The translations under genes were made by a program, and so were the position numbers. A model generated the notes under the pieces. The model saw nothing but the letters and a program-made list of their open reading frames with translations, was not told the origin of the DNA and did not search any database. 64,000 nt of DNA from JACOMY01 sp046233115 (lineage in GTDB: Bacteria > Pseudomonadota > Alphaproteobacteria > Kiloniellales > JACOMY01), in assembly GCA_046233115.1 (NCBI GenBank), contig JBJXHM010000017.1, positions 1-64,000 of the forward strand, given 5' to 3'. Numbering within the stretch: the stretch's first letter is position 1; each line of letters opens with the position of its first letter. Positions 8,906-19,300 of the stretch are shown here, in pieces.

Positions 8906-10755
8906 TGCCAAGCATTGCAGGTGCATTCATCTCCAAGAGCGCGACGGACAACGCCGCCGAGGCCACGCTACAGGCATCGCGCGAGGCTATCGACTACCAG
9001 CGCGAGGCGACGCAGCTTGCCGTCAATGAGGCGCGCCGTACTCAGGATCTACAGCGCCAGCTTGCCGCGCCGCAGATCCAATCGGGCGGCAACGCGCTGG
9101 CTGCCATGAATCAGATGATGGGCTTTGGCACACCCAGCAGCATGGCGGGCGGCTTCAATCCGGCAACGGGCATGTGGGAGGGCAACGTTCCGTTCCAGCC
9201 GACAGATCAGATCACCAGCCTGACTGCCAACGACAGCGCGGCCAAGGATCTGCGCGCTGTCAACGCCCTCGCGGCGACGCCTGGCGGTACGCAGATGCTG
9301 AACAACGCGCTGTCTGGTGGCGGCACGATGACCACGCCGCCACCGACTTCGAACATCCAACTGCCTGCCGCGATCCCGGAGAGTGGAACTCCGTTCGGAC
9401 TGATCAACACGAACACCGGAGACCCGGTGAATCAGGTGTTCGTGAACGCCAACCAGCAGCGGACACAGGACTACAATCTCCAAACTCGGCAGGGTATCAA
9501 TGCACTGCGGAATTATCTGGAGGCAGTGCAAACACAGCAGCCCACACAGGCTCCGACGCCAGGTACGCCGATTGTGACGGCTAACCCTGCCGACGAGCAG
9601 GCCGCTGCTAATGATGCTTATCAGGGCCGCCAGGACGCGATCTACGGCGATACCTTCGCTAACAACAACCTCCAATCGCAGCGCGAGGCGCTTTATGGCA
9701 AGGACCTGGCCACCGGGGGCTTAGAGGGTCAGCGCCGGGCAATCCTGGGCGACGCCTTCACCGGCAGTTATGGCGATCAGGTTAAGTCGCTCTATGGCAA
9801 CGCGCTTGCATCGAACAACCTGCGCGACCGTCAGGCGGCGGTGCTGGGCGGTGCCTTCGCCGGGCCTGGCTATCAGCGTCAGATCGACGCCATTCAGGGT
9901 GATCTCGGCACGAACAACCTGGACGAGTATCGTCGCGCCGTGCTTGGCGACAGTCCGCTCGCAGGAACCGATCTGAAGGCCAGAGAGCAGTATCTCTATG
10001 GCGATTTCCAGGCCGATCCCGGCTATGAGTTCCGACGACAGGAGGGGTTGCGTGCGGTGCAGAACAGCGCGGCGGCTCAGACCGGGGCGCTCTCTGGCGC
10101 CGCTGCCAAGGCGATGGAGCAATATGGCCAGGGATTAGCGTCGCAGGAGTACAACAACTTCTTCAACCGCCGCACCCAGCAGGCCAATGATCTGGTCAAT
10201 CAGCGTTTTGCCGAGGGTCAGCAGCTCTACAACCAGAACCGGTCCAACTTCGGCGACTACTACGGGCGCCAAACAAACGACGCCAACACGATGTTCAATC
10301 AGAACCGGGCGATGTCGGGCGATTACTATGCCCAGCGGATGACGGACGCCAATGCCTACATGGGCAGGCAGGCCGGCGATGCGATGGATTATTTCAACCG
10401 GCAGACCACGGCATCGGTCAACGATTGGAACCGGCTTACAGGCATGGCGGGGACCGGGCAGGTGCAGACAAATGCACTTAGTTCCAATGCGGCAAACACT
10501 GCAGCTAACATCGGCAATCTCTACGCCAACAGCGCGGCAAACACGGGCAACGCGTTGATGAACGGGGCCACCACTGCCGGGGCCTACCGCACGGCAGGTG
10601 CGAACGCGCTGGCGTCTGGCATCGGGTCCGACATCGGGCTCGGGCTCGGCATCGCGTCGGGCGCGGGGGCATTTAGCGGGCTGTTCGGTGGCGGCTCTGG
10701 CGTCGGGAACCTGACCACGGTTAACCCGACCGGCATGTTCAACATAAGGCTCTAG
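8905..10755 (+). CDS. DNA ejection (pilot/injection) protein with tandem repeats
   Basis: 616 residues, Gln/Ala/Asn-rich. Residues about 230-375 hold six or seven tandem units of about 22 residues with the pattern RxxAxxGDxFAxNNL. This is followed by a conserved-looking block (DPGYEFRRQEGLRAVQNSAA) found in phage DNA-transfer/injection proteins, and a C-terminal Gly/Ala-rich region. Position after the tail hub and before two more giant virion proteins matches the gp7/gp20/gp16 cluster of P22-like phages, whose products are ejected ahead of DNA. TGATG coupling with the GNAT gene. Confidence 0.65.
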   Translation: MPSIAGAFISKSATDNAAEATLQASREAIDYQREATQLAVNEARRTQDLQRQLAAPQIQSGGNALAAMNQMMGFGTPSSMAGGFNPATGMWEGNVPFQPTDQITSLTANDSAAKDLRAVNALAATPGGTQMLNNALSGGGTMTTPPPTSNIQLPAAIPESGTPFGLINTNTGDPVNQVFVNANQQRTQDYNLQTRQGINALRNYLEAVQTQQPTQAPTPGTPIVTANPADEQAAANDAYQGRQDAIYGDTFANNNLQSQREALYGKDLATGGLEGQRRAILGDAFTGSYGDQVKSLYGNALASNNLRDRQAAVLGGAFAGPGYQRQIDAIQGDLGTNNLDEYRRAVLGDSPLAGTDLKAREQYLYGDFQADPGYEFRRQEGLRAVQNSAAAQTGALSGAAAKAMEQYGQGLASQEYNNFFNRRTQQANDLVNQRFAEGQQLYNQNRSNFGDYYGRQTNDANTMFNQNRAMSGDYYAQRMTDANAYMGRQAGDAMDYFNRQTTASVNDWNRLTGMAGTGQVQTNALSSNAANTAANIGNLYANSAANTGNALMNGATTAGAYRTAGANALASGIGSDIGLGLGIASGAGAFSGLFGGGSGVGNLTTVNPTGMFNIRL

Positions 10756-10758
10756 CCG

Positions 10759-13038
10759 ATGGTCGTCTTCTATCAGCCCGGCAACGCGCTGGCCCTCGGC
10801 TTCGGCGTTGGCGAGCGCATCGGACTATCGCCGCAGACCAACGCGCTGGCCAAGGCGCAGGTGCAGCAGGCGCAGAACGCGCTGGCGGCCTTCCCGCTCC
10901 AGCAGCAGCAGCGCCAGGCGAACATCGAGGCGACGCAGGCCGAGACGGGATTCTTGAACAAGTTCCGGCCGCTGCAGCTCCAGCAGACGCAGCAAGCGCT
11001 GACGATGAATGATCTGACGATGACGCAGCAGGCCGCACAGGGACTGATGATCATCCAAGATCCTGCGCTCAGGGCGGCCGAGTACCAGCGGTTTCGGAAT
11101 GCCAATCCTCGCTTGAAATTCCTGCCGCCAGACATGCCGGACCAGCAGGTTATCGCGGCATGGGCCAGCGCCACGCCGGATGGCTTGAAGACCGTCCTGA
11201 GCCTGCCCTATGACCCGAATACGGGGCAGTTCGGACAGCCGCAGCAGGCAAACGCAGGTGGATGGGCGGTCCCGGAAGGACGTGTGTCCAGTCCTTTCGG
11301 GGACAGGATGCACCCGACCAAGAACAAGATGCTGCCGCACAAGGGCGTCGATGTTGCTCTGCCTGAAGGCGCACAGGTCCAGGCCACCTATGGCGGGACG
11401 GTCGCTGCCATCGACTCCAGCGCCGAGGGCGGGACGCGCGTCGTCCTGGATCATGGCGACTTTCAGACTGAATACCTGCACATGGGCAACACGGCTGACG
11501 GCCTTGTCGTCGGCCAGCAAGTGCAGAAAGGACAGGCCTTGGGCGCTGTTGGGCCGAAGGGACCGACTTCCACCGGGGCGCACTTGGAATATCGCGTGAA
11601 GCAAGGTGGGGAGTACGTCGATCCGCTTGGCGATGCTCCGCAAGAGGCGCCTGCCGAGCAGGGCATGGTATCCAATGTCGAGCGCGGCCCGCAGAACATC
11701 ATGGGCCAGAGCCTTGCCGCATCGAAGAAGTACGACTGGAAGGTCGTCGGCAACGATCTTTATCGGCTGGACCCAGACGGTAAGGCTGAGCGGGTCGGTG
11801 GAACGGAGGCCCCTGCGTCCGATGCCTTCAAGTACGAGAAAGTCGGGAATGCTATCGTCCAGGTAGAGACGGCGACGGGTAAGACCCAGGTCGTCTACGA
11901 GGGCAAGGATGTCCCCAAGAAGGATATCAGGGAAGTCGGAGGCCGTCTGCTGTTGGTCGATCCAGAGACCAAGAAGGCCGAAGTCATTTACGAGTCTCCT
12001 GCGAAGGAAGAGGCATCGAAGCCGCCTTCCACGACAGGATTGCCCGATGGCTACCAGTGGAAGAAGGTGAACGGTGAGTGGCAGGCCGCGCCAATCGCTG
12101 GTGCGCCGAAACCGGTAGAGAAGGCGGCGAAAACGCGTCTCGTCACCATCAATGGTTCGCAGCGGCTCATCAACGATGAGACTGGAGAACCCATCAAGGA
12201 GCTTGGCCCTGAGCAGGCGCCGCAGGGCGTGTCCAAGCTTGGTGAGAAAGATGACGTCATTGACAGGAAGTACAATGCGCTCAGGGAGATGTTCGCCCGC
12301 GACCCCAACGTGACGCAGCAGCAGGCCGACGATCTGGCGACCAACATTGTCACCGGCAACTTCCAGCTCAGGCAGAACTCCACGGGCCTCGACGCTGTTT
12401 TCTCCCTGTCCACGGGCAGCCCTGTCTATACGCCGACCGCGCCGGAATACAGGCCCTTCATTCGAGAGGTTCTGAAGGGCACCACCAGTCTTTGGGATTA
12501 TACCAAGGACACTGCCGGCCTTGCGTCTACCCTGAGTGATACCGCCGCCAGAACCTTCGGCCAGCTTTTCCCGAACTCGAACATCGCCAACCAGACCGCG
12601 CAGGCCCGGCAGGCGATGGAGATTGGCCAAAAGCGGGTGATGGACGCATACCGTCAGGGCGAGCGCTACATCCAGGGCGAGACCGACCAGCTTGAAACGA
12701 TGTTCAACATCGCGCCCTCCACCTTCGACTCGCCGCAGACCCTGCGTAGCCGGATGCGCCAGATTGACGATGCGCTCAGGGTGGAGGAGGCGAAGATGCG
12801 GTTCACCATGAACGATCGCACGGCGCCCAGGGAAAAGAAGGAAGCGGCCTATGCCGTGTACCAGGCCATCGTCACCTATCGCGAGATGGCGCGCGTTCCC
12901 CCGACCTTCACGACCGACCAGCAGCTCCTCGACGCTATCAAGTCCGGTGAGGTTGGCGCGGGCAGCGAGATTTTCTGGGGCGACCGACTGAAGACACTGG
13001 ATGGCGCGACCGTCCAGAAGTACAAGGGCGCGCCCTGA
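10759..13038 (+). CDS. Ejection protein with M23-type murein peptidase domain
   Basis: 759 residues. After a Gln-rich helical N-terminus (1-165), residues 170-290 are a LytM/M23 domain: SSPFGDRMHP, HKGVD (His194, Asp198), YLHM (His241) and GAHLEYRV. The last normally reads HxH; here the second His, a zinc ligand, is Glu (277), so activity is not certain, though Asp/Glu variants occur. Residues 300-759 form a long repetitive and helical region. The M23 domain likely opens peptidoglycan during genome entry. Coupled to the next gene by TGATG. Confidence 0.7.
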   Translation: MVVFYQPGNALALGFGVGERIGLSPQTNALAKAQVQQAQNALAAFPLQQQQRQANIEATQAETGFLNKFRPLQLQQTQQALTMNDLTMTQQAAQGLMIIQDPALRAAEYQRFRNANPRLKFLPPDMPDQQVIAAWASATPDGLKTVLSLPYDPNTGQFGQPQQANAGGWAVPEGRVSSPFGDRMHPTKNKMLPHKGVDVALPEGAQVQATYGGTVAAIDSSAEGGTRVVLDHGDFQTEYLHMGNTADGLVVGQQVQKGQALGAVGPKGPTSTGAHLEYRVKQGGEYVDPLGDAPQEAPAEQGMVSNVERGPQNIMGQSLAASKKYDWKVVGNDLYRLDPDGKAERVGGTEAPASDAFKYEKVGNAIVQVETATGKTQVVYEGKDVPKKDIREVGGRLLLVDPETKKAEVIYESPAKEEASKPPSTTGLPDGYQWKKVNGEWQAAPIAGAPKPVEKAAKTRLVTINGSQRLINDETGEPIKELGPEQAPQGVSKLGEKDDVIDRKYNALREMFARDPNVTQQQADDLATNIVTGNFQLRQNSTGLDAVFSLSTGSPVYTPTAPEYRPFIREVLKGTTSLWDYTKDTAGLASTLSDTAARTFGQLFPNSNIANQTAQARQAMEIGQKRVMDAYRQGERYIQGETDQLETMFNIAPSTFDSPQTLRSRMRQIDDALRVEEAKMRFTMNDRTAPREKKEAAYAVYQAIVTYREMARVPPTFTTDQQLLDAIKSGEVGAGSEIFWGDRLKTLDGATVQKYKGAP

Positions 13039-15899
13039 TGGCAGACACGTCGATCCTCAGCTCCTTGCCGGACGCTTCCGGGGACGCTTCCAGCCAGAAC
13101 AAGTCCTCGATCCTTGAAGGCTTGCCTGACGCCAGCGAGCCGCCTACGTCGGACTACAGCGTCGGGCAGTACGGCCACGGCGCCCTCGGTGGCTTCAATA
13201 CCGGCCTGACCGAGATGCTGGGCGCGCCTGTCGATATCGCCAATTGGGGCTTCCGACAGTTCGGCGTGGACATCGACACGCCCATTGGCGGCAGCGAGTG
13301 GATGCGCCGGCAGATGCCGGAGGAGATGTTCTACGACGGCCCGCCCAACACCCTTGGCCGCGTGCTGAACCGTACCATGAAGGAGGTCGGGGCGAACGCG
13401 CCGATCTTCGGGGCCGGGCTCATGACTGCCGTGACCAGGCAGGGTAAGCGAGCGCTCGAACGATATGCCGCTGAAGAGGCGGCCAAGCAAGCCGCTGCAT
13501 CCGGAACAAAAACAAACGCTCTGTCGCGGACCTTCGCCACGACAAGAAATGCGATGCGTCATTCTCTTGATGATATCGCCGCCTCGCCGATGAAGGCCAC
13601 GGCCCTTGATACCGGCGCTGCTGCTGCTGGTGGTTTCGGAGCCTCTGTTGCGCAGGAGTGGTTGCCTGGGAGTCCTACCGCAGAAATTGCTGGCGGGCTC
13701 CTTGGCGGCACGCTCTTCGCACTCTCCCCGCAGACTCGCTTGCTCGCGGCGGGCGGCAAGTATGCCTGGAACAAGGGCAAGAGTCTGCTCCCTTCCGCCC
13801 AGCGCGAAGCCGGGACCAGAGAAGCCGAGATGGCCTTGCAGGGCGAGGTCACGGACGACTTCCGCACAAAACTGCTGCGCGGCAAGGAACTCAACAAGAA
13901 GGCTGGCGGCGCACTCACTCCCGCCGAGATCACCGGCCGCGCTGGCTTGAAGGCACAACAGCAAGAGATCGAAGGCCAGGCATTCGGCGCCGAGCTTGAG
14001 GGCTATACCGCCCGTCGCGCGCTGAACCAGAAGGCTGCCGAGACATTCAAGGAGCAGAAGGCTCCCGGTCATGGCGCGCCGAGCGTTGCCGTCGGCTCGG
14101 CCAAGGCCAGCGTCAACGACTACCTGCTCAACATGCAAAGGCGCATGGACGATCTGGCGGTCGAGCGTCGCGAGGTGGCCCGCCGTGCGCAGACGGCCGA
14201 TCTCAAGGCAGCCGGCGAGGCGATGGAGAACTCCATTGACAGCGCGCGCACTGCAGCCAGCCGCTACATGACCCAGCGCGCCGAAGAGCTTGGCATCAAC
14301 AACGCAGACCTGGCGGTTCCCTTCGAGCAGGTACGCAAGGACATGCTTGACGCCGCCAAGGAGGTCGAGGGCAAAACGATCAAGCGCCACGCCAACGCCA
14401 CGCCTGATGCTCTCAGAGACTTGAAAGCAAAGAAGGAAGGCGCTGCCAGGCCGGTGTTCGCCAACGGTCGCTGGCATCGCCCTGCGCCGACGAACCGGCA
14501 GGAACCGATGACCCTGCGTGACATCAAGGTTCTGCGTGAGAACATCACCGATGAGCTGCGCGTTGCCGAGAAGAAGGCCAGAGCCCGTGAAGAGCCCGGT
14601 TATGGGATCAGGGCGCTGACCCTCAGAAAGATGCTGACCCGTCTTGATGGCTTCCTGGACGGCATGGCCAGCGGGGAGGTCGCGGTGCCGAACTCCACGA
14701 AGGAGTGGGCCGAGAACTACAAGACCTTCAGGCAGGAATACAAAACGGGCTTCATCGACATTTTCGAGGGCCGGGGCAGCCGCAGCGCGCGCAGCATTGA
14801 CGCCGCTGGTTTCGGCATGAAGCCGCCAGAGCAGATCGCCAGGGACTTCTTCAAGACGGATGCAATGGGCGGCCAGACCACCGCAATGGAGTTCAAGGGC
14901 ATGGTCGGGAATGACCCAGAGGCCATGTCCGCGATGGAGAGCGTCATCCTGGATCGCCTGTATCGACGGTCAATCATTGCAAGTGGCGAGAAAGAAGGGA
15001 TGCTGAACAAGGCAAACTTCTTCCGCTTCATGCGTGACCACGACAAGACGCTCGACCAGTTCCCCGACCTGAAGGCCAAGCTGCTGAACACGCAGGAGCG
15101 CAACTCTCTGCTGGCCGCCGAGGAACTGCGCGTCGGCGGCATCAAGAAAGAGTTTGAGCAACTGCACTTCAACAAGATCCTGGCGCAGTATTACGAGAGC
15201 GACAAGACCGCCCGGCAGGTGATCGAAGGCGCGCTGGACAACCCGAAGAGCATGAGCCTGCTGCTCCAGCACATGAAGGGCGACGAGACCGCCATGTCGG
15301 CGCTGCGCCGTGGCGTGTGGGACATCATCACCGAGAAATCGACCGGGAACATCCGGCAGGCGATGAGCGTCTGGCACGAGACCCTGCCGCTCGTCTTCAC
15401 CAAGAAGCAGTACGAGGATATCAGCGACCTCGTGGAGTTCCGCGAGATGGCCGGGAGCATCCCCGCGTCCGGTGGCACGGCCTTCGATATCGCGCAGACG
15501 CGCATGATCGAGAACCTATCCGGCATGTCCCCGCAGGTCATCTCGACCAGGATCATGAATGCCAAGACGGGCCACGCCGGCCTGCGCTACATCACGGTTG
15601 ACTTGCTGACGCGCTTCTTCAGGCACAATCGGGAAAAGGCGTTTGACGCCGCCATGAAAAAGGCGCTCTTTGCGCCCGATGCCGTGGATGCCATGCTGAA
15701 GGTCTCCAAGCTGGAGGCCAAGGACAAGGGCAAGCCCTTCTACAATGATGCCGTGGACAAGGCCGTGCGCTATGTCCTGCGTTATGGTGGCGCCTCTGCA
15801 TTGCGCACCATCGCCATCGACCAGGACAACGAGGGCAAGGCGCTGAAGGACAACCGCCCGCTTGAGTTCACCATTGACCAGGGCAACCCGGTTAACTAA
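13038..15899 (+). CDS. Large internal virion/ejection protein
   Basis: 953 residues, third and largest of the ejection-type cluster. It is mostly charged alpha-helix, with two Gly/Ala-rich hydrophobic stretches at about residues 50-70 and 190-240 that could insert into membrane. No enzymatic motif. By order and size it corresponds to P22 gp16 or T7 gp16-type internal proteins that form the trans-envelope DNA conduit; this is inferred from synteny and composition. Confidence 0.55.
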   Translation: MADTSILSSLPDASGDASSQNKSSILEGLPDASEPPTSDYSVGQYGHGALGGFNTGLTEMLGAPVDIANWGFRQFGVDIDTPIGGSEWMRRQMPEEMFYDGPPNTLGRVLNRTMKEVGANAPIFGAGLMTAVTRQGKRALERYAAEEAAKQAAASGTKTNALSRTFATTRNAMRHSLDDIAASPMKATALDTGAAAAGGFGASVAQEWLPGSPTAEIAGGLLGGTLFALSPQTRLLAAGGKYAWNKGKSLLPSAQREAGTREAEMALQGEVTDDFRTKLLRGKELNKKAGGALTPAEITGRAGLKAQQQEIEGQAFGAELEGYTARRALNQKAAETFKEQKAPGHGAPSVAVGSAKASVNDYLLNMQRRMDDLAVERREVARRAQTADLKAAGEAMENSIDSARTAASRYMTQRAEELGINNADLAVPFEQVRKDMLDAAKEVEGKTIKRHANATPDALRDLKAKKEGAARPVFANGRWHRPAPTNRQEPMTLRDIKVLRENITDELRVAEKKARAREEPGYGIRALTLRKMLTRLDGFLDGMASGEVAVPNSTKEWAENYKTFRQEYKTGFIDIFEGRGSRSARSIDAAGFGMKPPEQIARDFFKTDAMGGQTTAMEFKGMVGNDPEAMSAMESVILDRLYRRSIIASGEKEGMLNKANFFRFMRDHDKTLDQFPDLKAKLLNTQERNSLLAAEELRVGGIKKEFEQLHFNKILAQYYESDKTARQVIEGALDNPKSMSLLLQHMKGDETAMSALRRGVWDIITEKSTGNIRQAMSVWHETLPLVFTKKQYEDISDLVEFREMAGSIPASGGTAFDIAQTRMIENLSGMSPQVISTRIMNAKTGHAGLRYITVDLLTRFFRHNREKAFDAAMKKALFAPDAVDAMLKVSKLEAKDKGKPFYNDAVDKAVRYVLRYGGASALRTIAIDQDNEGKALKDNRPLEFTIDQGNPVN

Positions 15900-16265
15900 G
15901 TGCAATGGATGCGATACGTTCTTGCCATTGCGCTCCTCCTGTTCGCTGCCCCGGCGGGGGCCTACACGATGGACGACTTTTACCGCCATTACTATAGCCA
16001 TGATCCTGTGCAGTCACAGGGCGCGCGCTCCTATCTCTATGGCAGTATGAACGGCCTCCAGGAGAACGAACTGTACTTCATGCGCAAGACGGTGCCTGGA
16101 TACAGGCTCTACTGCGGCCGGTTCCCGACGCGCGGCGACGAGGAGCAGGATTTCCTCCGCTACATGGAGGAGACCAAGCGCGGATGGGCAGGATCAGAGA
16201 TTTACGCCAGATCCTTCATCTTCGCATGGCACCGGGACCGATCCAACTGCGGCCAGATGCACTAG
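15900..16265 (+). CDS. Small secreted protein in prophage
   Basis: 121 residues from the GTG that directly abuts the previous stop, or 118 from the ATG at 15909. Residues 5-22 (YVLAIALLLFAAPAGA) are a Sec signal peptide with an AxA-type cleavage site. The mature part has two Cys residues (in YCGR and NCGQ), consistent with a periplasmic disulphide. The general layout recalls Rap1a/Tai-like periplasmic immunity proteins, but the resemblance is weak. It could protect the lysogen's envelope or be a virion accessory. Confidence 0.5.
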   Translation: MQWMRYVLAIALLLFAAPAGAYTMDDFYRHYYSHDPVQSQGARSYLYGSMNGLQENELYFMRKTVPGYRLYCGRFPTRGDEEQDFLRYMEETKRGWAGSEIYARSFIFAWHRDRSNCGQMH

Positions 16266-16286
16266 CCGCCTGACATTCCGACACAG

Positions 16287-16309
16287 ACCCCGCTTCGGCG
16301 GGGTTTTTC
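16287..16309 (+). terminator. Intrinsic terminator before tail fibre gene
   Basis: Stem ACCCCGC / GCGGGGT with a TTCG loop followed by TTTTC. First of two tandem terminators. Confidence 0.85.
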
Positions 16310-16313
16310 TTTG

Positions 16314-16336
16314 GGCGCTCTTCGGAGCGCCTTTTT
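16314..16336 (+). terminator. Second tandem intrinsic terminator
   Basis: Stem GGCGCTC / GAGCGCC with a TTCG loop followed by TTTTT, ending 14 nt before the tail fibre ATG. The pair separates the head/ejection genes from the fibre-lysis module, so tail fibre expression probably relies on read-through, antitermination or a promoter inside this short gap. Confidence 0.85.
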
Positions 16337-16349
16337 CATGAGGTGACCG

Positions 16350-19300
16350 ATGAGTCGTATGTCCCTGCCATTCGTGCGCGCGGCTGACCAGAACAACGAT
16401 CCGGTTCCTGGCGCGCTGGTCTACTTCTATGCGGCTGGCACGACCACGCCTAAGGCCACCTACTCCAATCGAGAGCTCACGACCGTCAACGCCAACCCGG
16501 TGGTCTGCGACAGCGGCGGCTATCCGCAGACCGAGATCTGGCTGGGCGACGGGCTCTATAAGGTCGTTATCACCGATGCCGACGGCGCGGCCATCTCCGG
16601 CTTCTCCGACCTCGACAACTTCACCGTCGGCGGCGGGGAAGACCTGACCGCCATCAAGTCCAGCGTCGGCAACACGAGCGGCACCAACTATGCTACCGCC
16701 ATCGAGGCCGACTTCATCCGTGCCGCCGCGCTCGGCGTGGACACCATCGTGCACGGCAAGGCCAGCAGCACGATCTATGGCCGCGTCTCGGGCCAGGATA
16801 CGATTGAGCTGGACCTGGGCGAGTACGGCAGCATCCAGGGCATCAACAACCTGCGCGGCGATCAGCGCCGCATGGTGGGCTGCAGCTTTTACAACCCGAC
16901 GCTGACGGTCAGCACGCCATTTCAGACGAACAACACCTACTATCGCCACCAACCCGCGATCGGTCTCGGGCTGCTGAAAGGGGACAACACTCGCGACCTC
17001 ATTGCGATCTGCCAGGGACATCCGACCGAGCGCGGTGAGGGGCGCGACGGTCAGAAAATCTATATGGCCGTTTCGACCAATGCCGGCGTGTCCTGGGGCT
17101 CGGAATACACGCCGTTCGACAGTGCGACTTACACCACGAACCCGTACGACTACACGGCGATCTCCGGGAATAGCAAGGGGGATCGGACCCTCTGGCGCGG
17201 CGGATTGTTGAATCTACAGATCGCAGGCATTGCTGACCAGCTCGTCGCCAAATGGTCAACTGGCCGTTTCGCAACGCGTAATGGCCTCTTCCTGCCGGTG
17301 ATGACCACGGCTGGCGGGTTATGGACCAATCGTCACCTGTGGTTCGCGGATAGCGATGGAACTCCGCTGCTGAGCGAGAGTCTCACCGCGCCCGTCGGCT
17401 ACAGCCAGTATATGCAGTACGAGGGCTATCCCGCGCGATTCCCGATCTGCCACGACATGATGCTGACCCATGATGGTCGCGCTCTCTTTGCGATGATCTC
17501 CAGTCCGCTGCAGGAAAGCTCTCAGGTCATCGCGAAAGATGCCTTTGTGATGTGGACCGATAATCTCGGCGCCGATAACTGCGAGGATATCATCTGGAAT
17601 TTGGGGCCGTCTATCCCGCTGGCCGACTTCGATCCTAACAATCTGTGGGAGTGGAGTATTGCTCAAGAGGATACGAACCTCTTCAAGGCAAAGTTTCGAC
17701 GCAACGAGAAAGCCACTTCATCTGTTGTGCAGCTTGGCCACAAGTTCGGAACGGCCTATTCAAACGATGGCATCACATGGAGCGCCGTGAAATGGGAGGA
17801 TGATTTCTCCCAGCGTACGCGCGCCTACATGCGCCCGCTCAACCACGTTCATAACGTTGCATTCGAGCTGGCGCACCCTCTCGGCCGCAGCGTCGGACAG
17901 CTCGCGTTTGCGCGCAAAAACGGCGGTCTCGCTCGTGGCGTCGCCTTCTCAAACGAGTCGGTCTATACCAAAGAAGAGGACACATTCAATCCGGCTGGCG
18001 CGTCGGATTCGATTTGGACCGGCATCGGCATTGCGCTCTATACCAACGGGAATAGATTCGAACACTACCGAGGCGGCAGCGACGGCCTCACTGATACGTT
18101 GGATCAAACTGGTTGGGTTGCTGCTACCGGCACAGATATGGTGTCATTTAATTTACCAGAGAGCACAGAAATTGACAGCCTTGTCATTACGGAGGGGCGG
18201 TCTTGGGTCGAGCTGCTGCCGACATCGGCGGGTCAAAGCATTTTCGATAGCGGGCTGAATCTCACTACTGCTCCGCAGGTGACATTGGTTTCGACTGCAA
18301 ACGATTTCACCACGCTGGCCAGCAGCCTCTTCACGTGGAACAGCACCACCGACAAGATCACGATCGCTGGATCTACGGGTGTGGCGACCTTGGCAGCCGA
18401 ACATGCGCCTAAGCGCCATGTTGCCGCTACGTTTACTCACGCAGATACGATTTCTCTCGGGTTCGATCTGGACGATACCACCGATCTAGAGGTCGGAATG
18501 GTCGTTGATGATCGCCTAGACAGCTATATGGACAAACAGGACGTAACGCTGAAGGTCGGATCTGCAGAGGCAACATTCTACACTGATCTGGCCTCGGGAG
18601 ACCGGATCACATTGCGGCAGCGGTCTGGTGAGCTGGTTCAAGTTCCGACCGGCGAAATCGACCCGGAGAACAACCGTTACTACGCAATCTGGGGCACCAG
18701 TAATATCACGGTCAACACTGATGGCGGAGGTACGGACATCAAGTGCACGCGGATCGACGGCCCGCCGAATACCGATGATTTGATGTTCGTTGCGAACTCT
18801 GCCGCACGCGCTTATTACGGAGACGCCGGGCATGCAGTTTCCTATGACAGCACGACAACTAAGATGACTATCTCCGGTTCGGCGGATGTAATGGCGTCTC
18901 TCGACCGTAAGGCAATGATTTCGTTTCAGAAATTACAGCTTTCTGCGGCTCCTGGTGGGACGCATCCGCGCCCTATTCTCGGTGTCGCCGGAACCAATCA
19001 TTTCTGCGAACTACAGATGGATGTGCAGTCCGGCGCCTATACCTTACAGGTTCGGGAGATCAAGGGCCGCGGTATTGATAACAACGTCTCGCCATCGTTC
19101 CGCGCCGGACGTCCGAAACCGATCAAAGATCCAACCGCGCTCTTCGGAGCGAGTGTTTTTGTCGATCCCGAGAATAAGGTCGTAGAGATTAACGGAGTTC
19201 AGGTCCGCATGGCGCCGCCCTACAGCCTCTATGTCGGCGAGCATCTGTTCTACAAGGAAGATCCGCTTGATACGGCGCAAACGCTAAGTTTTTGGTTAAA

